Of a DNA stretch of 64,000 nt, positions 8,654 to 17,763 are shown one piece after another. The notes under the pieces were generated by a model. It saw only the letters and a program-made list of their open reading frames with translations. It had not been told where the DNA came from and did no database searches. The translations under genes and the position numbers were made by a program. The stretch is from positions 1 through 64,000 of the forward strand of contig CAWAJU010000006.1 in NCBI GenBank assembly GCA_963782495.1, given 5' to 3'. Origin of the DNA: DASQBT01 sp963782495. GTDB taxonomy: Bacteria; Pseudomonadota; Gammaproteobacteria; Burkholderiales; Thiobacillaceae. Numbering within the stretch: the stretch's first letter is position 1; every line of letters starts with the position of its first letter.

Positions 8654-8945
8654 TCGTCTTATTCCTGCTAGGCCCCTACTCAGTGGGTAAGGCCTTCGCA
8701 GGCGATATACCCGATCTTGCAAAGACCCCTGGACTCACGAGAACCGGACTGTCTAAAGCCAAGATTTGCTCAATCAAGTGGGGCAAGGACGAACGGCACG
8801 TCACGGCGGCGATGAAGCGGCAAGTCTTCGAACTCTACGGCTATTCAGGCTACGATGATCCCCGATGTGTCCCGGACAGTCACGGCAGGCGGTGCGAAGT
8901 GGATCATCTGATCGGCCGCGAGCTGGGGGTGCCGGTCACCCATCG
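8654..8945 (+). pseudogene. HNH-type endonuclease remnant
   Basis: Just beyond the IS right end the plus strand encodes a signal-like stretch (PYSVGKAFAGDIPD), then VTAAMKRQVFELYGYSGY, CVPDSHGRRCEVDHLIGREL. The EVDHLI.REL core with two Cys upstream is typical of small HNH nucleases, in which it is normally followed by a GGADDVxNLWPQ segment. That segment is missing: after LGV the frame diverges into unrelated residues and meets the converging methyltransferase gene. The 5' end is cut by the IS. Hence a fragment truncated at both ends. Confidence 0.6.
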
Positions 8946-8960
8946 CGCAATATTTCTAAA

Positions 8961-10562
8961 TCAACTGATCAGTATCCCGTATTCAGCCAATATCTTCAGG
9001 GAGTGTTCTATCTCTTCCGCGGTAAGCGTTTGAGCGTTGTCGTCACTCAGGCGAGTCCGAAGTTCGCTAAGCAATTGTGGTCTGTCCCTCGATCCATCCA
9101 ACAGCGGCACCAAACCACTCATGACTGGACCTTCGAGCATGAAACTCGCTAGGTACATGGAGGAAACTGGGTCGCCAGTCTCGGCTTGGATGCGCGCAAT
9201 CGCGCTGGCCACCGGCCGTTCGCTGACCTCGGCGCAGAAGGGGGCTTGGTAGACGTGGAATTCCGCGACACCGTTGGCCATCGAGGATACGAGCATGCGG
9301 ATCAGCTTGGCTTCCAACTCCGCTTCCAGCGGCTCCTCGTAGCCTAGGCGCCGGCACGCCCGTGCCCGTAACTCGCTGTAATGCAGGGCGCGAGGGAACG
9401 CGTTCCCCAGTTCCAAGTAAACGGCCTTAGGCATGGCCTCAGTACAGACGACCACCCGGCCATGGGCGGCGCGAAAATCGATCTGATCCCCGCTGTGGAT
9501 ATCGGTCAGCGGCTGCGTAGGCCTCAGAGAGCTGGCAACCGACAGCCGCTCCATCCTTTGGGGCGTAACGTCCAAGTCCAGGATATTCCCGGCCCGGCAC
9601 AGGACTGTCTTGCGGAAGCCGCGGAAATGAATGAAATCCAAATATTGCTCGCGTAGCAAACGCTCGGGGATTGCATCAAGCCATGCTCGCGCGTTTTCCG
9701 TGAGATGTGCGGTGCGCATGAATTTGATCTCGGACTCGGCAACGAATTGAAGGCCACACGCGCTGGCCTGCTCCATGAAATCGAGGAAATAGATCGGTTC
9801 GTTGACTTCCGCCAACAGGTCAAAGCGCATCAAGGCATCGGAATGTGTGTACTGAGCCATCACCTTACGCAGGAGTTCCCGCTCAAAAGTGGGTTCAGGG
9901 GTCGCGGACAGGATGAATTCCGCGATATTGTGTGCTTCACGTACCTTAGTGACGGGATCGGCGATGGCGCGCGTGTGAAAGAGTGTCAGGTCACGCGGGA
10001 TTTGTTGCAGGTGTGCGCCAGGATAGGTGTTGTAACTGATGTAGGCGACGCCTGCGGGGGCCAAGTGCCTCCCGCAAATCTCCAGGAGCGCCTGCTGGGC
10101 CTCCTCAGGTACCCAGGAGTACAAGCCATGGGCGATGATGTAATCGAACTCCCCGGCATCAGCTGAAAGTTGCCTGAGGTCTTGCGCGCGGAATTCCACA
10201 TTGCCTAAGCCGAGGCGCTCAGTGAGCGCCCGTGCCCTCGCCGTCGCAGCCTGCGACAAATCAATACCCAGAAAACGGCTCTCTGGCAGCACATACGCCA
10301 AAGGGACCAGATGCCCCCCCTCGCCACAGCCCAGCTCCAAGACGCGACAGCACTCCACCGGCGCCGGTTTGAGGCCAAACAATGTGGCAAGCGCGGCCAT
10401 CCGTTCCGGCGACGCATGCGGATAGAACTTGCCTGGGTAGCGAAACTCGTCATAGGGCGTCGTGCGCTCGGAAGATGCAGCAGCACTTTGCACCTGCACA
10501 CTCGACTCGTCTCCTGGAAGAGTAATCTTCCAAAGATTGTCCCCCTTCATAACTGGGTCCAA
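8961..10562 (-). CDS. SAM-dependent methyltransferase with regulatory domain
   Basis: The 533-residue protein has a class I methyltransferase domain at about residues 45-190. Motif I is VLELGCGEGGHLVPLA, followed by the acidic FLGIDLS strand, DYIIAHGLYSWVP and AGVAYISYNTYPG. A long C-terminal region (about 220-530) matches the MethyTransf_Reg type often attached to such enzymes. Substrate unknown. It lies 19 bp downstream of the PEP-CTERM gene on the same strand, so the two may be co-transcribed and the enzyme might modify an exported or surface product. That link is inference. Confidence 0.8.
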   Translation of the reverse strand: MDPVMKGDNLWKITLPGDESSVQVQSAAASSERTTPYDEFRYPGKFYPHASPERMAALATLFGLKPAPVECCRVLELGCGEGGHLVPLAYVLPESRFLGIDLSQAATARARALTERLGLGNVEFRAQDLRQLSADAGEFDYIIAHGLYSWVPEEAQQALLEICGRHLAPAGVAYISYNTYPGAHLQQIPRDLTLFHTRAIADPVTKVREAHNIAEFILSATPEPTFERELLRKVMAQYTHSDALMRFDLLAEVNEPIYFLDFMEQASACGLQFVAESEIKFMRTAHLTENARAWLDAIPERLLREQYLDFIHFRGFRKTVLCRAGNILDLDVTPQRMERLSVASSLRPTQPLTDIHSGDQIDFRAAHGRVVVCTEAMPKAVYLELGNAFPRALHYSELRARACRRLGYEEPLEAELEAKLIRMLVSSMANGVAEFHVYQAPFCAEVSERPVASAIARIQAETGDPVSSMYLASFMLEGPVMSGLVPLLDGSRDRPQLLSELRTRLSDDNAQTLTAEEIEHSLKILAEYGILIS

Positions 10563-10581
10563 GCTTTCCCGCTGATACGTG

Positions 10582-11280
10582 TTATAGAAACGTTTTGCGG
10601 CGGCGCAAGACCGTAGCCATGCCAGCCAGTCCTATGCCGAGCAGCCCCAGGGCTGCGGGTTCCGGCACTGTATCCGGCGTGGCCAATAGTCTGATCTCCG
10701 CGCTACCACCCGGGATCGGCGCCTCAAAGATTAAGCTGCCGCTGCTGTCTACAAATAAATTGTTAGCGGGTGACAATGCACTCCCGCCCTCGGAGATGAC
10801 CTGAACACCGATGTAGTCGTCAGACTTGCGATCGATGATACCGTTGGCGTCCATCGTATAGACTTCAATAAACAGATTGAAGTCGCTCACAAAATCGACG
10901 TGGTCTTTTTGTTTTTGGTGTATGTAGGTGAGGTCAGTGAAGCTGTACTTCAACTGGACGTCTTGGACCGCGGGCAACTGGCTGAAGTTGATAGCGAAGG
11001 TGTTTCCCGCAATCACTCCGGTGCTGAACATGCTGCTGTCACAAGAGAACTGTACCGCCGGCAGTTGAACCGGGCCCGGATTATTGATTACGCCTATACC
11101 GGAACCGCCGTCACCGAGGCTGATGCCATCTCCCCAGCTGATGCCCTGCAGATTGCCTTCGGAATTGCAGCTGAATGACGGCAAATTGAGCATCGGGGCG
11201 GCATGTGCCCCGAAGGGGGACGCCGCGACGGCAACGGCAACAGACAAGAGCCGACGACGCGAACGGGTGCGGACGATCAT
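10582..11280 (-). CDS. PEP-CTERM sorting-domain protein
   Basis: The 232-residue exported protein has a basic N-terminus and hydrophobic signal sequence (RRRLLSVAVAVAASPFGAHA). It ends in the exosortase recognition tail VPEPAALGLLGIGLAGM followed by LRRRK, i.e. the PEP motif, transmembrane helix and Arg cluster. The body is Gly/Ser-rich and beta-type, with no recognised enzyme domain. Such proteins are cleaved by an exosortase and delivered to the extracellular polysaccharide layer, so the genome should encode EpsH/XrtA elsewhere. Confidence 0.88.
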   Translation of the reverse strand: MIVRTRSRRRLLSVAVAVAASPFGAHAAPMLNLPSFSCNSEGNLQGISWGDGISLGDGGSGIGVINNPGPVQLPAVQFSCDSSMFSTGVIAGNTFAINFSQLPAVQDVQLKYSFTDLTYIHQKQKDHVDFVSDFNLFIEVYTMDANGIIDRKSDDYIGVQVISEGGSALSPANNLFVDSSGSLIFEAPIPGGSAEIRLLATPDTVPEPAALGLLGIGLAGMATVLRRRKTFL

Positions 11281-11844
11281 GATGACCTCTAAATATTCAG
11301 TGTGGCGCTGCCTCGTGTCTCTAATCCACGCCGCCTGGCTAGCGTACCCCTTACCCTAGGTGACCAAGGCGATCTTGCCCCTATAGCACAATGCACGCAA
11401 CGCCCATGCCATCGAATACAACTGGTTGATATAAATTCATTTTCAAGCATGGCCCTCAGTTAGCTCGCAGCGAAGTGTAAAGAAAATCGACATAAGACCT
11501 TCCATTGATGACTGTGCTCGATAATTTTCTAATCTCGCCCATGCGAATTCTGACCGCCGCCGTTCCAAACGCACGATTTGATTCGCTGCTGATATTTGTC
11601 TCGATCGTCTGGAAATGCCGAGGCGTTGTCTTCCGGTCCAAGTTCGGGAATGACTGCTGCAGTTCCGGGAGGGACCGTAAGCGGCAAAAGGTCTTAAGCC
11701 GGCTTATGGTCGGCTGCCACTCCGGGCCGTCGCTTCCAGGAAACGTAGTTCAGGCTGTGCCGTACCATGTATATTGCTCAATATCACTCCAGGATGGAAT
11801 TAGCGGTCACTGGCACGTTATCAATAAAAACAACCGGTTATCGC

Positions 11845-11891
<47 letters not shown>

Positions 11892-11900
11892 CCTACACCG

Positions 11901-11938
11901 AGGCCCTGCTCAGCTATCGCTGGTTGGGGCCTTTCTCT
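11901..11938 (+). terminator. Terminator-like hairpin after tRNA-Phe copy 2
   Basis: Stem AGGCCC / GGGCCT (11901-11906 and 11927-11932) encloses an inner CAGC/GCTG hairpin and is followed by a pyrimidine-rich tract. It is diverged from the hairpins after copies 3 and 4 but sits in the same place. Confidence 0.45.
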
Positions 11939-11988
11939 TGGGTGCGGTCGGTATAGGGCACTGTGGCTCTGTATAAGCTCAGAGGTGT

Positions 11989-12180
11989 CTAGTGAACTGG
12001 GGGCGAGTCACCATGCTTCCTGAACTCCATCCCCGCCATGAACCCGAACAGGGTGGTCACAAACAGAATGATTCCCGATCCGAGCCATAGTCCCTTGTGC
12101 TCCGAAATTGCGCCGACATCAATGCCCATTACGACCATGCAGAACATGATGTAGCCGATAAGTGAAGTGCGCCAGATCAT
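11989..12180 (-). CDS. Small two-helix membrane protein
   Basis: A 63-residue protein with two hydrophobic helices (IGYIMFCMVVMGIDVGAI and LWLGSGIILFVTTLFGF) joined by a short charged loop. AGGAG lies 5-6 bp upstream of the ATG, which supports a real gene. It is the only gene in the segment between tRNA-Phe copies 2 and 3. Function unknown. Confidence 0.55.
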   Translation of the reverse strand: MIWRTSLIGYIMFCMVVMGIDVGAISEHKGLWLGSGIILFVTTLFGFMAGMEFRKHGDSPPVH

Positions 12181-12667
12181 TTTCTTCTCCTGATGATGAT
12201 GTTCTTCGGTTCGCTATGCTTTCCCCGTCCCTATCCAAAACGGCTATTCAAAGCCCCCGGTAATACCTGGAGTGAGCAAGGCGATCCATCATGAAACGCG
12301 TGCGATACTGAATTCGCATCTTGAGAACGATCACTTCTGCTGCAACTAACAGGAGCCCGCACAATCGCCCTAGAATTCCGTCTAGTCCAAGGGAGGCAAC
12401 ACCGATAATCTCGTAGAGGATTGGCAAAGCCTCGTAGGTCGCAAACGGGGATTCTCATTCTGTGGTCTCCTTTTCGGACAGTCCGGAAGATTTCGCGTTA
12501 ATGGGACATCACTCCCCAAACTGCAAGGTATATGCCAATAGGGCATTTGCGCTGGGAAGGACCGTAAAGCCAACGAATCGGGGTGTGGTTCGCGATATAC
12601 CACAAAGAACAACGCTCACATGACCCCAGTGTTGTGGTGACAGTTCAACATGACAGTCGAACTCATG

Positions 12668-12709
12668 GAAATCCGCGTGTCGGCAGTTCGATTCTGCCCC
12701 TGGCCACCA
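12668..12709 (+). repeat. tRNA-Phe 3'-half fragment, copy 3
   Basis: From gaaatccgcg to CCA the sequence is identical to copies 1 and 2. Left of this the anticodon loop is lost. Downstream homology to copy 2 continues for about 100 bp, ending near 12812 with gtgtctagta. Confidence 0.85.
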
Positions 12710-12725
12710 CCTACACGGCGCGATG

Positions 12726-12749
12726 GGCCACTCTTCGGGGCGGCCTTTT
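12726..12749 (+). terminator. Terminator after tRNA-Phe copy 3
   Basis: GGCC / GGCC stem around CTCTTCG followed by TTTT. Nearly the same sequence as the hairpin after copy 4. Confidence 0.5.
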
Positions 12750-12925
12750 GCGTTTCTGGGGCCTGTATTGAGTGCTGTGGCTCTGTATAGGGTCAGAAGT
12801 GTCTAGTAAGCTTCGGGCTATTCAGCTTGTTTGGAAGCATGATTTCCAGCCCTCAATGACCAAGCTTTAGCGAATCCACTATATGGAATTGGACCCCAAC
12901 GCCAACACGCAAAGGACGACTTGAA

Positions 12926-15184
12926 ATGATCATATCCATCGTCAATCTGACCACGGACATCACCGATGCATTTCTGCAAAAGGTGATTCGCGCGATTAAC
13001 CGGCAAATTGCGGAGGATTTCGAGCCTTATTGGAGTTTCGGCGCAAGACTGCGCCTTGAAGGCAGCGCCGGGAAGATTCCAAACAAGGAAGCGCTCAGCG
13101 AATTGCGTGGCGACGCCATTCTGTACTTGTGGAATCAGGCGGATGTGGAAGATGCCCTGGGTTATCACGACTCCAATGCAAAGGGGATTCCGTACGGATT
13201 TGTCTTTACTGAGCTGTCCAAAGAACTTGGTGAGGACTGGACAGTCACGCTGTCACACGAGGCGCTCGAACTGGTCGGCGACGCGCAGAATAATCTACTT
13301 GCACAAGGTCCTCATCCTGCGCATCCGGGGCGTGAAGTCTTCCACTGGTTTGAGATGTGCGACGCGGTGCAGTCGCAGACCTACAAGATCGATGGCGTGG
13401 AAGTCTCCAATTTCGTACTGCCGCTCTATTTCACACCTGGCGAACAAGAGGGGGGCCGAAACGATTTTCTGGGCCAGTTGACAAAGGCCGGCGAGGCACT
13501 TTCTTCGTTTGGCGTCGCGCCGGGCGGTTATGTCGGGTTTTACGATCCGGTCACGCGCCAGCACGAGCAATACTCTGCCCCGAATGACAAGGTCGCTGCC
13601 AAGCGACGCAAGATAAAGGCCGAGGTAAAGAGCGGCCGTGGTTTTGCGCGTAAGAACACCGTCGCCATAGGCGATCGTGAGAATGCGCACATGCAGGCGC
13701 TCAATGGAACGATGCGCGCAAGCGGCAGTGCGACTTCCCCGAGCGATCCCATCAAGCATGTTGTCGTATTGATGCTGGAAAACCGGTCCTTCGATCATAT
13801 GCTCGGCGGCATGACCAAGTTTGACCCCAGCGTGGAAGGCATTTCACCGAGCGGAGAGCCCCACTTCAATATCGGCCCAGACGGTGTCAAATATACACAG
13901 CAGCCGGGTGCGCAAGCGGTCATCCTCAATCAGCGCGATCTTGACCATGAACATGACGGCACGATGGAGGAAATGGGCTCTGCCGCCTCGCCGATGTCCG
14001 GATTTGTCGAACGTTTTGCGAAGCGCTATCCAAAGGCGGGCAAGGATGAGTTGCAACAGGTGATGGCCTATTTCGATTTTGGCGACGTTCCGGGAGACGA
14101 TACACTTCCTGCGCTGCACAGCTTGGCCAGGAACTTCGCAGTGTGCGACCACTGGTTCTCGTCCATGCCGGGGCCAACCTGGCCCAATCGTTTTTTCGTA
14201 CACAGCGGCACCTGTCTGGGACACGTGCTCATGCCATCAAAGGACGCCCCGCAAAATATGCGTCTCTACTACCAGCAAACCATCTACGACCGCCTTTCAG
14301 ATGCCGGCGTAAAGTGGACCATCTATCACGACGGCATTCCCCAAAGTATCGTCATGACCAATCTGCTCACCCGTTACCTTACCTGGCGTGGCTATGAAAG
14401 GATGGAGAAATTCTTTGAACAGGTTGATGGGCCGGCAGCAAGCTTTCCCGAGTATGCGTTCATAGAACCGAGCTATTTCGGCGCCGACGAGAATGACCAG
14501 CATCCACCTGCCGATGTGCGCAAGGGTGAGGCCCTGTTAGCCAGCGTGTACAATGCGCTGCGCAAGAATGACGACCTGTGGAACTCGACGCTGTTGGTGG
14601 TTCTGTATGACGAGCACGGCGGTTTCTACGACCATGTGGCGCCTCCCGCGACAGTCCCTCCCGACGACCACACGACCGAGTACGCGTTCGACCGGCTAGG
14701 CGTTCGCGTGCCCGCAGTGCTGGTTTCGCCCTGGGTCAAGCGCTGTGTTGTTAAGACAGAGTTTGACCACACCAGCCTGCTTCGCTACCTCTGCGACAAA
14801 TGGAACCTGCCGCCGTTAGGAGCGCGCATGCAGTCAAGCGCGGGGGCCAAGCAGGCCCGCAGCATCGCGGAGGCATTGAGCCCAACAGTGCGGGCGGACA
14901 CACCTTCAAGCATTGACTTGCCGGTACCCAAGGGCCGGAAAGCCAAGGCAACAACTATGGAAATTGAACCGTCCATCAGCGGGTCACGTGAAAGCTTGTT
15001 AATGTTCATCGAACAATTGGCTGAGATCAATCCGGAACAGGCCAGGAAAGGCAGTGAGAAAAGAGTTGCGGCTAAGCGCACAACGAAGAAACCGTCTGCC
15101 GCCAAAAAAGCTAAGGGTCCATCCACGAGCACATCGAAGCGGATCGACGACGCCCTAGCGGCACTCCAGCGGTTGAGGGCGTGA
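12926..15184 (+). CDS. Phosphoesterase (phospholipase C / AcpA type) with an N-terminal extra domain
   Basis: A 752-residue protein. Residues about 275-640 are a phosphoesterase domain of the alkaline-phosphatase superfamily: HVVVLMLENRSFDHMLGG, CDHWFSSMPGPTWPNRFF, VVLYDEHGGFYDHVAPP and EFDHTSLLRYLCDKW carry the expected metal and nucleophile positions. The first 230 residues form a separate domain with a metallopeptidase-like SHEALELVGD motif. The C-terminus (after 690) is Lys/Ala-rich, like histone H1. No signal peptide is visible, unlike classical PLCs. It is the only gene between tRNA-Phe copies 3 and 4. The enzyme class is secure; substrate and the role of the fusion are unknown. Confidence 0.85.
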   Translation: MIISIVNLTTDITDAFLQKVIRAINRQIAEDFEPYWSFGARLRLEGSAGKIPNKEALSELRGDAILYLWNQADVEDALGYHDSNAKGIPYGFVFTELSKELGEDWTVTLSHEALELVGDAQNNLLAQGPHPAHPGREVFHWFEMCDAVQSQTYKIDGVEVSNFVLPLYFTPGEQEGGRNDFLGQLTKAGEALSSFGVAPGGYVGFYDPVTRQHEQYSAPNDKVAAKRRKIKAEVKSGRGFARKNTVAIGDRENAHMQALNGTMRASGSATSPSDPIKHVVVLMLENRSFDHMLGGMTKFDPSVEGISPSGEPHFNIGPDGVKYTQQPGAQAVILNQRDLDHEHDGTMEEMGSAASPMSGFVERFAKRYPKAGKDELQQVMAYFDFGDVPGDDTLPALHSLARNFAVCDHWFSSMPGPTWPNRFFVHSGTCLGHVLMPSKDAPQNMRLYYQQTIYDRLSDAGVKWTIYHDGIPQSIVMTNLLTRYLTWRGYERMEKFFEQVDGPAASFPEYAFIEPSYFGADENDQHPPADVRKGEALLASVYNALRKNDDLWNSTLLVVLYDEHGGFYDHVAPPATVPPDDHTTEYAFDRLGVRVPAVLVSPWVKRCVVKTEFDHTSLLRYLCDKWNLPPLGARMQSSAGAKQARSIAEALSPTVRADTPSSIDLPVPKGRKAKATTMEIEPSISGSRESLLMFIEQLAEINPEQARKGSEKRVAAKRTTKKPSAAKKAKGPSTSTSKRIDDALAALQRLRA

Positions 15185-15270
15185 CGATCGAGCCCGTCGA
15201 GGGTCGTGGCGTCACATTGTAGGACAGCGTTGTCGGGCACACTGTCAATAGGAACAAGACGCTTACAGGA

Positions 15271-15313
15271 CTGAATCCGCGTGCCGGCAGTTCGATTCTG
15301 CTCCTGACCACCA
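15271..15313 (+). repeat. tRNA-Phe 3'-half fragment, copy 4
   Basis: Same layout as copies 1-3 but with a two-base deletion in the anticodon loop and substitutions in the variable region and acceptor strand (CTGCTCCTGACCACCA). The substitutions break the original acceptor sequence, so this copy is older or unselected. Confidence 0.75.
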
Positions 15314-15330
15314 CCCACACCGCGCATTCG

Positions 15331-15354
15331 GGCCACTCTTCGAGGTGGCCTTTT
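15331..15354 (+). terminator. Terminator after tRNA-Phe copy 4
   Basis: A 6-bp stem GGCCAC / GTGGCC with loop TCTTCGAG followed by TTTT. Confidence 0.65.
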
Positions 15355-15611
15355 GCGTTTTTGGGGTCGGTATTGGGCGTCGGGATCGCGATAGGTTCGC
15401 AGAAAACCAGTATTCGCGTATGAACGTCAGGAAAACCGGGGCAATTCAGTTGTTGTTTCAACCAATGCCTGGTGCATCTGGCCAAAGTCTCCAAATAGCT
15501 CTGGATCGACGAAATCCCGTGCATAAAGGCCCGCCATCGCTGAATTCAAAGGGGGCATGGCACGGGCCCAAAATCAGCGAACGCGGGCGATAGCAGATCA
15601 AGCTTGGTGGC

Positions 15612-15905
15612 CTATTTTAGGGAAGAATAGTAAGCCGCCAGGTTGGCGATATCCTCGTCGCTCAAACTCTTTGCAATTTTTGCCATGGTCTTGTTATCAC
15701 GTGCTCCGGACTGAAAGTCCTTAATATTCTTGGTGAAAGTGTCCTCGCTCATGCCAGCCAGAGGGGGATCGCCCTTACCATCGTCGCCATGGCACATGGC
15801 ACACTTCTCTGACTTAGCCTTACCTGCATCGGCATCGCCAGCCTGAGCCGGGCCAGTAATCAACAAGAATCCACCCACTAAAAGCACCAAGGCATTTTTG
15901 ACCAT
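15612..15905 (-). CDS. Class I cytochrome c (c-553/c4-like)
   Basis: The 97-residue periplasmic electron carrier has a signal peptide ending GPAQA, one haem-binding site CAMCH at about residues 36-40 followed by GDDGKGD, and a distal Met in PLAGMSEDTF as possible sixth ligand. The C-terminal helix DEDIANLAAYYSSL is typical of the family. It stands alone; its redox partner is not evident. Confidence 0.88.
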   Translation of the reverse strand: MVKNALVLLVGGFLLITGPAQAGDADAGKAKSEKCAMCHGDDGKGDPPLAGMSEDTFTKNIKDFQSGARDNKTMAKIAKSLSDEDIANLAAYYSSLK

Positions 15906-16592
15906 TTTAGATACTCCACGCGGCTAATTGTGACAATGATAACAATACGTCAATAACGGATTGCCGCATAGGGTAGGAGGTAATAATGGAAAGCGCGCCC
16001 TCCTGTGCATTTGCACGTTACCATGCGGTAATCCCCCCGTTTTTGGCAGGATTCAAGAGTAGGGCCATGCGCCCGGCGAGCCATCCTGGCATCGCGATTC
16101 CAAACGGCTCGCCTATAGTATTTCTGGAAATCGCCTGAATAATTTACCTGCCAGGCAATACCCCGGGCACAAGAGAGATAGACAGATTAAATTCCAGCAA
16201 TCTCCTGGGAACAAAAATGAGAACGAACGTTGCATCTAAGGGAATTATCCTTCTCGGTGCAACAAGCACTACCGCGTCGCAAGCCGCGATTGCCCAATCT
16301 GGGAGTTCACTGAAGGCGTAAATCAAACACCGTGAATATCTGGCGAACTATGGCGGCTGCAGTGACAATCACACACCCAAGATCATGACGCCCAATGGTC
16401 CAGAGCCAGACAAGGCCAGGCTTTTATCGGGTCATCCCGCCAACGCGCAACCTTCGCCGGCTCCCGCCGGCGCTCCCGGGCCAACTCAATGGGATGGGAT
16501 GCCATGACGACTGAAGACATGACAACCTGGGTAGGACCATGGGGCATAAGTCTTGCGGCCAAGCTATCGCAGGGCTCTGTGGAGGCGCAATT
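15906..16592. other. Gene-free stretch
   Basis: I see no supported gene. Short frames at 16144-16326 and 16383-16655 lack family features. The base composition and the broken gene that follows suggest decayed sequence. Confidence 0.45.
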
Positions 16593-16775
16593 ATGAACAT
16601 GCGTGTTATCGGCGCGTGGTAGGTCGAACAGGAACCTACTCGCAAAAGCTCGCAATTAATCAATTGGGGCTGGGACCCGCTCTGCGCGTTCCTCGGTGTA
16701 CCCGTGCCCACCGGCCCGTTTCCCCGAACAAACGACCGCAGCGAATTCTGGGACCGCGTCTCTGGCAAGAAGTAA
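16593..16775 (+). pseudogene. Sulfotransferase-family remnant with internal deletion
   Basis: After a GGAGG ribosome site (16580-16585) the ATG opens MNMRVIGAW and then hits a stop. Shifting frame continues as GRTGTYSQKLAINQLGLGP, which together resemble the N-terminal P-loop VIGAGFGRTGTxSLKLALExLGFGP of Sulfotransfer_4-type proteins. From about 16672 another frame reads GWDPLCAFLGVPVPTGPFPR and NDRSEFW to a stop, the characteristic C-terminus of the same family. About 150 central residues are missing. Hence a frameshifted gene with the middle deleted. Confidence 0.7.
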
Positions 16776-17013
16776 TTGCCCCGGATCGGGCGAATTGCAT
16801 ACAGCCTGATCGCGCCGATCGAGAGCAGGTCAATTCGAAACCTGGCAATCCCCACGGCAAATGAGGGCGATCAGAAGTAGAATCTTCCCGCCTGGGGCAG
16901 ATTCTGCAGGAAGAAGTCTAGGCTCACGCGCTGTCCCAACCTGTTCGGCGCGAATCTCCAGATCGCTGATCGGGCAAACTTGTCGATATCTTCTTGTGCG
17001 GAGGAAGGGAAAA

Positions 17014-17763
17014 TTGAATAGCAGCTACGTGTTGAAGGAATCGGCCCGCGAAAGCGCATTCGAGTCGGTATGGGCCAACGATATCAACGAGGTGTTTGCC
17101 GACGTCGCACCATACTATGATCGTGCCAACGTCTTCGCCACATTGGGACTTATCGACGGACTGCGCGATCGCTTTGTTTCCACCATCGAGGTCCGGCCCG
17201 GGCAGAAGGTGCTCGACGTATGCGCGGGGACCAACGCAATCGGCGTCGGTCTTCTGCAAAAGCAGCCGGATCTCGAAGTCCACGCCGCCGACCGCAGCGC
17301 AGCAATGCAGGAGGTCGGCCGAGCTCGAGCCCAGGGTCTTGGGTTCGACATCAAGTCGCACATATGCGACGTCCACCGGCTGCCTTTTCCGGACAACCAC
17401 TTCGATATCGTGACCCTGCAATGGGCGACACGCCACCTGCGCGTCATCGAGGTGGTCTCCGAAATCAAGCGCGTGCTCAAGCCCGGCGGCCACTTCTACC
17501 ACTGCGACATGCTGCGGCCCGCGAACAAGCTGGTCGAGGATATTTACTGCCTTTACCTCACCGCCTGCGTATCCACGATTGCCAGCGTCTTTGGCAGCAA
17601 GGATGCGGCAAGAAAATGCAGGCGCTATTTCGTCGATGCCATCCGCCTGTTTTACTCGGTTGACGAGCTTTCCCGGCTGCTCACCGAACTGGGTTATTCC
17701 GAGGTCAACGGCCGCTCCGTTCTGGTCGGGACAGTGGGGTTCCATGAGGCGCGCAAGCCCTGA
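17014..17763 (+). CDS. UbiE/COQ5-like SAM-dependent methyltransferase
   Basis: A 249-residue class I methyltransferase close in size to UbiE/MenG. The N-terminal INEVFADVAPYYDRAN matches the family signature, motif I is VLDVCAGTNAIGVGLL, then LEVHAADRS, HICDVHRLPFPDNHFDIVT and KRVLKPGGHFY. A TTG at 17014 follows GAGGAAGG (17001-17008) at good spacing, while longer versions begin with atypical Arg/Ser-rich sequence, so TTG is preferred. It may methylate a quinone-like ring, but isolation from quinone genes and its place in an accessory region leave the substrate open. Confidence 0.75.
   Translation: MNSSYVLKESARESAFESVWANDINEVFADVAPYYDRANVFATLGLIDGLRDRFVSTIEVRPGQKVLDVCAGTNAIGVGLLQKQPDLEVHAADRSAAMQEVGRARAQGLGFDIKSHICDVHRLPFPDNHFDIVTLQWATRHLRVIEVVSEIKRVLKPGGHFYHCDMLRPANKLVEDIYCLYLTACVSTIASVFGSKDAARKCRRYFVDAIRLFYSVDELSRLLTELGYSEVNGRSVLVGTVGFHEARKP

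Larger units (their letters stand above)
12181..12925. other. Gene-free stretch around tRNA-Phe fragment 3
   Basis: Apart from tRNA-Phe copy 3 (12668-12709) and its terminator I see nothing that looks coding. Short minus-strand frames at 12231-12612 have no recognisable features. Confidence 0.5.
15185..15611. other. Intergenic stretch with tRNA-Phe fragment 4
   Basis: Holds tRNA-Phe copy 4 and its terminator. No gene is apparent in the remainder. Confidence 0.5.

Noticed and set aside
8503..9033. Full-length 176-residue HNH protein
   Set aside because: The first 50 codons lie inside the IS right end and the last 30 are antisense to the methyltransferase gene; only the middle resembles an HNH nuclease, so it is recorded as a pseudogene.
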